This document shows positions 58,707-64,000 of a stretch of 64,000 nt of DNA, piece by piece. The DNA is taken from assembly GCF_000422085.1 (NCBI RefSeq), contig NC_021741.1:4154001-4218000 (forward strand), written 5' to 3'. The notes below the pieces were generated by a model. That model did not search any database and was not told where the DNA came from. It saw nothing but the letters and a program-made list of their open reading frames with translations. The stretch is from Serratia liquefaciens ATCC 27592. Its GTDB lineage: Bacteria > Pseudomonadota > Gammaproteobacteria > Enterobacterales > Enterobacteriaceae. Positions within the stretch are counted from its first letter, which is position 1, and each line of letters starts with the position of its first letter. Position numbers and translations under genes: made by a program.

Positions 58707-60473
58707 TCAGGGCTGCTGCTCTTCGCTATATTGGTTTTGCCACATTGCAGCATAGCGGCCGTTGGCAGCCAGCAAGGCGTCATGCCGCCCACGCTCAACA
58801 ATCTCACCGGCCTCCAGCACGATGATTTCGTCGGCATCCACCACCGTCGACAGCCGGTGCGCAATCACCAACGTGGTATGGTCGCGGCTCACTTCACGCA
58901 GATGCGCCTGGATTTCGCGTTCGGTCTGGGTATCCAGCGCACTGGTCGCCTCGTCGAACACCAGAATCGCCGGATTTTTCAGGATGGTGCGCGCAATCGC
59001 CACCCGCTGCTTTTCCCCACCCGACAGCTTGAGCCCGCGTTCGCCCACCCGAGTTTCATATCCGTCAGGCAGGCTGACGATAAACTCGTGAATATGCGCC
59101 AACCTAGCCGCGCGCTCGATCTCTTCCTGACTCGAACCGGTTTTACCGTAACCAATGTTGTAGCCCAACGTATCGTTGAACAACACGGTGTCCTGCGGCA
59201 CGATGCCGATTGCCGCACGCAGGCTAGCCTGCTTCAGGCTGCGGATATCCTGACCGTCAATCGAGACAGCGCCGCCGCTGACGTCATAAAAACGAAACAA
59301 CAATCGGGATAGCGTGGATTTGCCGGCCCCCGAAGCACCGACGATCGCCACCGTGTTGCCGGCCGGGATGGTGAAACTGACGTTTTTCAGGATCGGCCGA
59401 CGCTCATCATAGCCAAAGCTGACCGAGTCAAAACGCACCTCCCCTGCGCGCAATTGCAGCGCCGTCGCATCCGGCCTGTCGACAATTTCCTGCTCTTCCT
59501 GCAGCAGATCGAACATGTTCTCCATGTCGATCAGCGCCTGTCTGACTTCAGCATAAATGAACCCGAAGAAATTCAGCGGCTGATAGAGCTGCAGCAGATA
59601 GGCATTCACCAATACAAAGTCGCCGACCGTCATCCGCCCCTGCACAATGCCCTGCGCCGCCATCGCCATCATCACGATCAACCCGATGGAAATAATGGCG
59701 GTTTGTCCGAGGTTGATGGCGGTAAAACTGAACTGGTTTTTGATGGCGGCGTATTCATACAGGCGACGCGACATGTTGAACCGATCGGCCTCGAAGTCCT
59801 CGTTACCGAAATATTTGACCGTCTCGTAATTCAGCAGGCTGTCGAGTGATTTGCTGTTGGTATCGGCGTTGGCTCGGTTGAGCTCACGTCTGAAGCGGGT
59901 TCGCCAACTGACGGCCATCACGGTGAACAGAATATAGCAGCCAACCGTCACCACAATCGCCAGCGCAAACCAGCCGTTTAACAGATGCCACATGATCACC
60001 GAAACCAAGGTGATTTCGAACAGGATAGGAAAAATGGAAAACAGCAGCCGCGAAAGTACCGTCGCCACCGCCTGAGTGCCGCGTTCGATCGATAGCGACA
60101 GCCCGCCGGTCTGTCGCTCCAGGTGAAAACGCAGGCTCAACGCGTGCAGTTGTCTGAAGACGCGTAACCCCAGTAGCCGGGTCGCATTCTGGCTAACGTG
60201 CACGAACATCACGTTGCGTAATTCTTCAAATAACGCCCCCCCAACACGCGCCACGCCATAAGCCAGGATCAAGCCGATGGGAATGGCCAGCATTTTGGCG
60301 GTTTCACCGCTCAAGGCATCGACCATGGCTTTATAAGCCAGCGGCACCAGCGTGATACTGACCTTGGAGACCACCATAAAAACAAAGGCAGTCACCAGGT
60401 AATAACGCAGCCGGGGGTTCTCTTTGGGCCACAGGTAGGGCAGCAGAAACTTCAATAAGCGGGAACGGTCCAT
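58707..60473 (-). CDS. ABC exporter of the Atm1/HMT family
   Basis: 588 residues: six-helix membrane domain, then ATPase with Walker A GASGAGKST near residue 385, ABC signature LSGGEKQRVAIAR and Walker B AILVFDEATSALD. The NADTNSKSLDSLLNYETVKYF segment is the hallmark of Atm1-type half-transporters, which export glutathione-bound sulfur, Fe-S precursors or metal-glutathione. The cargo here is inferred. No other metal gene is adjacent. The 254-bp gap upstream (60474-60727) shows no gene. Confidence 0.9.
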   Translation of the reverse strand: MDRSRLLKFLLPYLWPKENPRLRYYLVTAFVFMVVSKVSITLVPLAYKAMVDALSGETAKMLAIPIGLILAYGVARVGGALFEELRNVMFVHVSQNATRLLGLRVFRQLHALSLRFHLERQTGGLSLSIERGTQAVATVLSRLLFSIFPILFEITLVSVIMWHLLNGWFALAIVVTVGCYILFTVMAVSWRTRFRRELNRANADTNSKSLDSLLNYETVKYFGNEDFEADRFNMSRRLYEYAAIKNQFSFTAINLGQTAIISIGLIVMMAMAAQGIVQGRMTVGDFVLVNAYLLQLYQPLNFFGFIYAEVRQALIDMENMFDLLQEEQEIVDRPDATALQLRAGEVRFDSVSFGYDERRPILKNVSFTIPAGNTVAIVGASGAGKSTLSRLLFRFYDVSGGAVSIDGQDIRSLKQASLRAAIGIVPQDTVLFNDTLGYNIGYGKTGSSQEEIERAARLAHIHEFIVSLPDGYETRVGERGLKLSGGEKQRVAIARTILKNPAILVFDEATSALDTQTEREIQAHLREVSRDHTTLVIAHRLSTVVDADEIIVLEAGEIVERGRHDALLAANGRYAAMWQNQYSEEQQP

Positions 60474-60727
60474 ATCAGGTATCTATTGTCTCGGTCAGCA
60501 GTGCGGCATGGTTTTTTATATTCTGGCACGTATGCCACGAAAAACCTTCGGCAATTCTCCGATGCGGCTCTTTTGAACCCTGATCACCTGAATGGCACAC
60601 CTCGGTGGTGTGGAATGACATGATGTTTACATCCCTGCTGCATACATGCGCGAGCCTAATGCCCAGCCCGAAGTATCGACGCAATGGCCCCCATGGCATT
60701 AGGCTGACCATGGAGGCGCACAGCGAT

Positions 60728-61405
60728 TTATTTCTCCGAGTCTAAGGTTTCGTGATGCGTGATGACGTCTTGCGCCTTGTTATAGCTCTCGATAAGCAAT
60801 TGATATGACGGGAAGATCAAGGTGTAGATTTCGGCCCACTGTGCCGCATCCTCACGATTCCAGGTTTGTTGAATCTCTGACGCCACAGCCCCGGTATCCA
60901 TAGGGACAGCGCCGGCCTGAACCACCCGCGCCAGGGTAATTTCCTGAGCCATTTTTGAGTAGGTACCGGACGCATCGACCACGACGAACACCTGATAACC
61001 GTCGGCAATTGCGCTAATGGCCGGGAAAGCCATACAGACACTGGTAATGGTGCCGGCAATAATCAGCTGTTTTTTCCCGGTGGCCTTCACCGCCTGCACG
61101 AAGTCGGCATTATCCCAGGCATTAATCTGGCCGGTGCGTGCCACGTATTGCGCATGCGGTGCGTTCGCATGGATTTCAGGGATCAGTGGCCCATTTGGCC
61201 CCTGTGGCACCGAAGCCGTGGTAATCACTGGCATGTTGGCCAGCGTGGCAATTTTCGCCAGAGCGGTCGCATGGCGGCGCAGGTCGGGCATCGGCATATC
61301 GCCGATGGTTTGAAATAAGCCGCTTTGGTGGTCGATCAGCAGCATTACGGCATCGGCCGGGTTGATTACCGGACGCTGGTTATTAAAGTTTGCTGGGGCA
61401 CTCAT
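60728..61405 (-). CDS. Isochorismatase-like hydrolase (YcaC-like)
   Basis: 225 residues of the isochorismatase-like cysteine hydrolase family. The Asp is in LLIDHQSGLFQ, and the nucleophile Cys in AGTITSVCMAFPAISA near residue 124, with a cis-peptide beforehand. YcaC is the closest relative I recall; its substrate is not known. It is divergent from a LysR gene across 235 bp, suggesting control by that regulator. Confidence 0.88.
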   Translation of the reverse strand: MSAPANFNNQRPVINPADAVMLLIDHQSGLFQTIGDMPMPDLRRHATALAKIATLANMPVITTASVPQGPNGPLIPEIHANAPHAQYVARTGQINAWDNADFVQAVKATGKKQLIIAGTITSVCMAFPAISAIADGYQVFVVVDASGTYSKMAQEITLARVVQAGAVPMDTGAVASEIQQTWNREDAAQWAEIYTLIFPSYQLLIESYNKAQDVITHHETLDSEK

Positions 61406-61640
61406 AGATCCTCACTTGTTCATCCTGAAACGTTAGCGGTCAAAGAGCTGCTTTTCCTGAACTGAGCAGGCTAAAGCGAGTCATTAAATTTAGGCGACTG
61501 GAATATGACAGTTCCGATTGTCCAAGGCTTTTCATCGATATAGCATGCACTTATGAATGGAAGCCTCATATTTAACCTAGCAATGAATCAAATCGGCAAA
61601 CAGGCCAATTATTGGAAATGAGTGTTTCATCAATGGGAAA

Positions 61641-62546
61641 ATGGTCTTTATGATAGATTTCAATGAAATGTTTATGTTTGCCAAGGTTATTGAATGCGGA
61701 GGCTTTCTTGCTGCAAGTAAGAAATTTGGTATCCCCAAGTCCACGCTGTCCAGAAAAATATCCGCACTTGAACAACGCCTTAATGTCAGACTGATACAAC
61801 GCTCAACCCGAAATATAATGATCACGGAAATCGGTAAGGAATATTACCAATATTGCGTGCAAATGATCGCTGCGGCAGAAAAAGCGGAAAACCTGATCAA
61901 TAACAAAAGTGACCAACCCACGGGTAAAATCAGGATTACCTGCCCCACGATTCTTATGGATCTCGGTCTGTCAAAAACCCTGGCGAAATTTATGCAGGCT
62001 TACCCCGAGGTGGTACTTCAGGTAAAAATATTCAATCGTGACGTGGATATTATTGCAGAGGGGTACGACATCTCATTTCAACTGATGGGCAAAGAATCCA
62101 AAAACAGCAATCTGATTATGCGAAAAATTGCCGACATCTCCTCTTCTTTTATGCTGAACCCTGCCGGCAGGATCCACCCCAACCAGGTGCAAAAACCGTC
62201 AGATCTGCATCAACTCCCCACCGTTGGCTGGCTATCTTCCCATTTTCAATCCGCATGGACGTTCAACAAAGAAGGCCGGGAAGTCAAGATAAGCAATGAG
62301 TCCTGCCTGGTGTGTGACGACATCAGATTACTCAAAGAGGCGATTCTTTGCGGCAGGGCTACGGGTTGTTTGCCGCTAAAGCTGGTACGTCAGGAAATTC
62401 ACGATGGCACCCTGACAACCGTGCTGAATGATTGGCAACTGGAGCCGCGCAAAATTGTCGCTATTTATCCTTCGCGCCAGGGCCTGCTGCCCGCCGTCAG
62501 GGCATTGATCGACTTCGTTGTCGAAGATTTCGCACAGGATGGCTGA
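61641..62546 (+). CDS. LysR-family transcriptional regulator
   Basis: 301 residues from the ATG at 61641; the ATG at 61650 (MIDFNEMFMF) is an equal candidate. HTH GGFLAASKKFGIPKSTLSRK; CrgA-like effector domain. Base composition is noticeably more AT-rich than in neighbouring genes, especially the first half. Divergent from the isochorismatase-like gene, its likely target. Confidence 0.88.
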   Translation: MVFMIDFNEMFMFAKVIECGGFLAASKKFGIPKSTLSRKISALEQRLNVRLIQRSTRNIMITEIGKEYYQYCVQMIAAAEKAENLINNKSDQPTGKIRITCPTILMDLGLSKTLAKFMQAYPEVVLQVKIFNRDVDIIAEGYDISFQLMGKESKNSNLIMRKIADISSSFMLNPAGRIHPNQVQKPSDLHQLPTVGWLSSHFQSAWTFNKEGREVKISNESCLVCDDIRLLKEAILCGRATGCLPLKLVRQEIHDGTLTTVLNDWQLEPRKIVAIYPSRQGLLPAVRALIDFVVEDFAQDG

Positions 62547-62662
62547 CTTATTCGATTGAAAACAACGATTACGCACAATTATCCTCCCGCACTTGGCGAC
62601 AAGTATTATAATAAAAAAGACAATACGAGATAGGATATCCAAACAGTTTAAGGAGATACGTC

Positions 62663-63232
62663 ATGTTAAATATGGGTCCACGCCATTCGTTGATTATCGA
62701 TGAACAAAGTTTAAAGAAACAACGAACCCCGCTGTTAATCATCTCTATATTGCTTCTGTTAGGCGGTATTTTTTGCCTGTTCAGCCCCTTCGCCTCCGGC
62801 GCAGCGCTGAGTATGGTCATGGGCATTTTCTTGCTGCTGAGTGGGTTCGGTCTGATTTTCGGCATGATAGCTAACCGAGTACAAAATACCTGGCCGATGA
62901 TCGGCGGTATTCTGCTAGGGGTCGCTTACCTTATTATCGGCTACGTGTTTATCACCACCCCGGCGGTAGGCATTTTCGCCATGGCGGTCTATCTTGCCGT
63001 ACTCTTCGCTCTGGGCGGCATCGTACGACTGATTGCTGGCTACAAATTACGTGATGTCAGCGGCAGTTGGCTGCAGTACGTGATTGGTATTTTGGATCTG
63101 ATCATTGCCTGGATGCTGTTCAGCGCCGATCCTATGACTTCCGTCGTACTGGTCACCACCATTGTCGGCATCGAAATGCTGTTCAGCTCTTTTGGCCTGT
63201 TCCAGGTTGCTCGCCAACTGAAGCGCTCGTGA
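62663..63232 (+). CDS. HdeD-family membrane protein
   Basis: 189 residues with six hydrophobic helices in three pairs (IISILLLLGGIFCLF, MVMGIFLLLSGFGLIFG, IGGILLGVAYLIIGYVF and so on), as in the DUF308/HdeD family. HdeD is linked to acid resistance at high cell density in E. coli. AAGGAGA ribosome site before the ATG. It precedes cbpA by 155 bases; a stress-response link is plausible but unproven. Confidence 0.88.
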   Translation: MLNMGPRHSLIIDEQSLKKQRTPLLIISILLLLGGIFCLFSPFASGAALSMVMGIFLLLSGFGLIFGMIANRVQNTWPMIGGILLGVAYLIIGYVFITTPAVGIFAMAVYLAVLFALGGIVRLIAGYKLRDVSGSWLQYVIGILDLIIAWMLFSADPMTSVVLVTTIVGIEMLFSSFGLFQVARQLKRS

Positions 63233-63387
63233 TTTCAGGCGGGGCCACCCGGCTCCGCTTTTCGACTGCATAGCCGACAATTACCCCGATACATCGGCGG
63301 CCAAGTGCCCTAATATTAGTAAGGTTTCACGCAAAGCAGGTTCAACTACCCCCCCCTGACGAAAGATTGAAATGAGATGATAACGCT

Positions 63388-64000
63388 ATGGAATTCAAGG
63401 ACTATTATACCATTTTAGGGGTCAAACCATCAGATGACATCAAGGCGATAAAAACCGCCTATCGTCGGTTGGCGCGAAAGTATCATCCTGATGTCAGCAC
63501 AGAAAAAAATGCCGAGGCACAGTTTAAAGAAGTGGCCGAAGCCTACGAGGTGCTGAAAGACGACGAGCGCCGTGCTGAATATGATCAACTGCGTCAACAT
63601 CGTAATGACCCTAACTTCGGCCGCCAAACCCAGCACGCTCACGCAAATGCAAATAATGCCGAAGACTTTTCCGACATCTTTTCCTCTATGTTCGGCGAAC
63701 ATGCGCGCGGCCAGCGTCAGCGCCAAAGCCGAGCCATGCGCGGGCAAGATATTGAAATGGAAGTGGCCGTTTTTCTGGAAGAAACGCTGGCCGAGCAAGC
63801 CCGCACCATCCGCTATAGCCTGCCGGTCTATAACGCCTTTGGCATGGTGGAGCAGGAAATCCCCAAAACCCTTAATGTGAAGATCCCTGCCGGCGTAGGC
63901 GATGGCGAACGCATTCGCCTGAAGGGCCAGGGCGGCCCGGGGATAGACGGCGGTGCGAATGGCGATCTCTACCTTATCATCCGCATTGCGCCACACCCCA
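63388..64000 (+). CDS. cbpA: Curved-DNA-binding protein CbpA, DnaJ family (cut by window edge)
   Basis: The first 204 codons are present; the gene runs off the right edge. A J domain starts [17 protein letters not shown] with the HPD motif at YHPDVST (about residue 35). A Gly/Phe/Asn-rich linker (about 70-105) and the first C-terminal substrate-binding region ([14 protein letters not shown]) follow. There are no zinc-finger cysteines, which separates CbpA from DnaJ. Acts as a DnaK co-chaperone and nucleoid protein. cbpM would be expected beyond the edge. Confidence 0.94.
   Translation, partial: MEFKDYYTILGVKPSDDIKAIKTAYRRLARKYHPDVSTEKNAEAQFKEVAEAYEVLKDDERRAEYDQLRQHRNDPNFGRQTQHAHANANNAEDFSDIFSSMFGEHARGQRQRQSRAMRGQDIEMEVAVFLEETLAEQARTIRYSLPVYNAFGMVEQEIPKTLNVKIPAGVGDGERIRLKGQGGPGIDGGANGDLYLIIRIAPHP

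Noticed and set aside
60475..60711. A 78-codon minus-strand frame in the gap after the Atm1-type gene's start
   Set aside because: No ribosome site, no domain, unusual residue mix; looks like a chance frame.

Overview
The window looks like chromosomal DNA of an enterobacterium of the Serratia type. The base composition is moderately GC-rich. Nearly every protein is a close match to Enterobacterales families as I recall them, and the long stretch amiC-argA-recD-recB-ptrA-recC-ppdC-ygdB-ppdB-ppdA-thyA-lgt-ptsP-rppH-mutH-ygdQ-ygdR-tas-lplT-aas-omrA/omrB-(one insertion)-galR keeps the E. coli gene order. The genus is inferred from gene content and accessory genes; no database search was possible.

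Region 1 (1-28700) is conserved core: the Tat-exported amidase AmiC, divergent argA with a pair of ARG boxes, the RecBCD cluster with pitrilysin embedded in it, four overlapping minor pseudopilin-like genes, thymidylate synthase, lipoprotein diacylglyceryl transferase, PtsP, RppH, MutH and the lysophospholipid recycling pair lplT-aas. The 696-bp rppH-mutH gap carries a cluster of DnaA boxes and matches the position of the E. coli DnaA-reactivating locus DARS2. Two tandem small RNA genes of the OmrA/OmrB type follow aas.

Region 2 (29200-44300) mixes core (galR, lysA/lysR) with accessory genes: a cytoplasmic BisC/TorA-like molybdoenzyme between the Omr sRNAs and galR, a GNAT enzyme, an orphan AscG-like LacI repressor, a HigBA/RelE-type toxin-antitoxin pair with two operator palindromes, an AraJ-like exporter, a LysR/periplasmic metallo-beta-lactamase-fold/DsbA-like group, and a YddA/SbmA-type ABC protein divergent from a TPR exported protein.

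Region 3 (44300-64000) is mostly metabolic and transport islands: an N-acetylgalactosamine PTS operon (agaR-agaZ-agaV-agaW-agaE-agaF) without its deacetylase, deaminase or aldolase catalytic subunit; a CynX-like MFS carrier; a tiny two-gene operon (YmiA-like membrane peptide plus a basic 57-residue protein); a YojI-type exporter with a Fur-box-like site; lactate permease and lactate dehydrogenase flanked by LysR genes instead of lldR; a tautomerase; an Atm1-type ABC exporter; an isochorismatase-like hydrolase divergent from a LysR gene; an HdeD-like membrane protein; and the start of cbpA, cut by the right edge.

No insertion sequences, prophage, CRISPR arrays, rRNA or tRNA genes were seen. 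Several intergenic hairpins share the same stem core (GGGCGCA).
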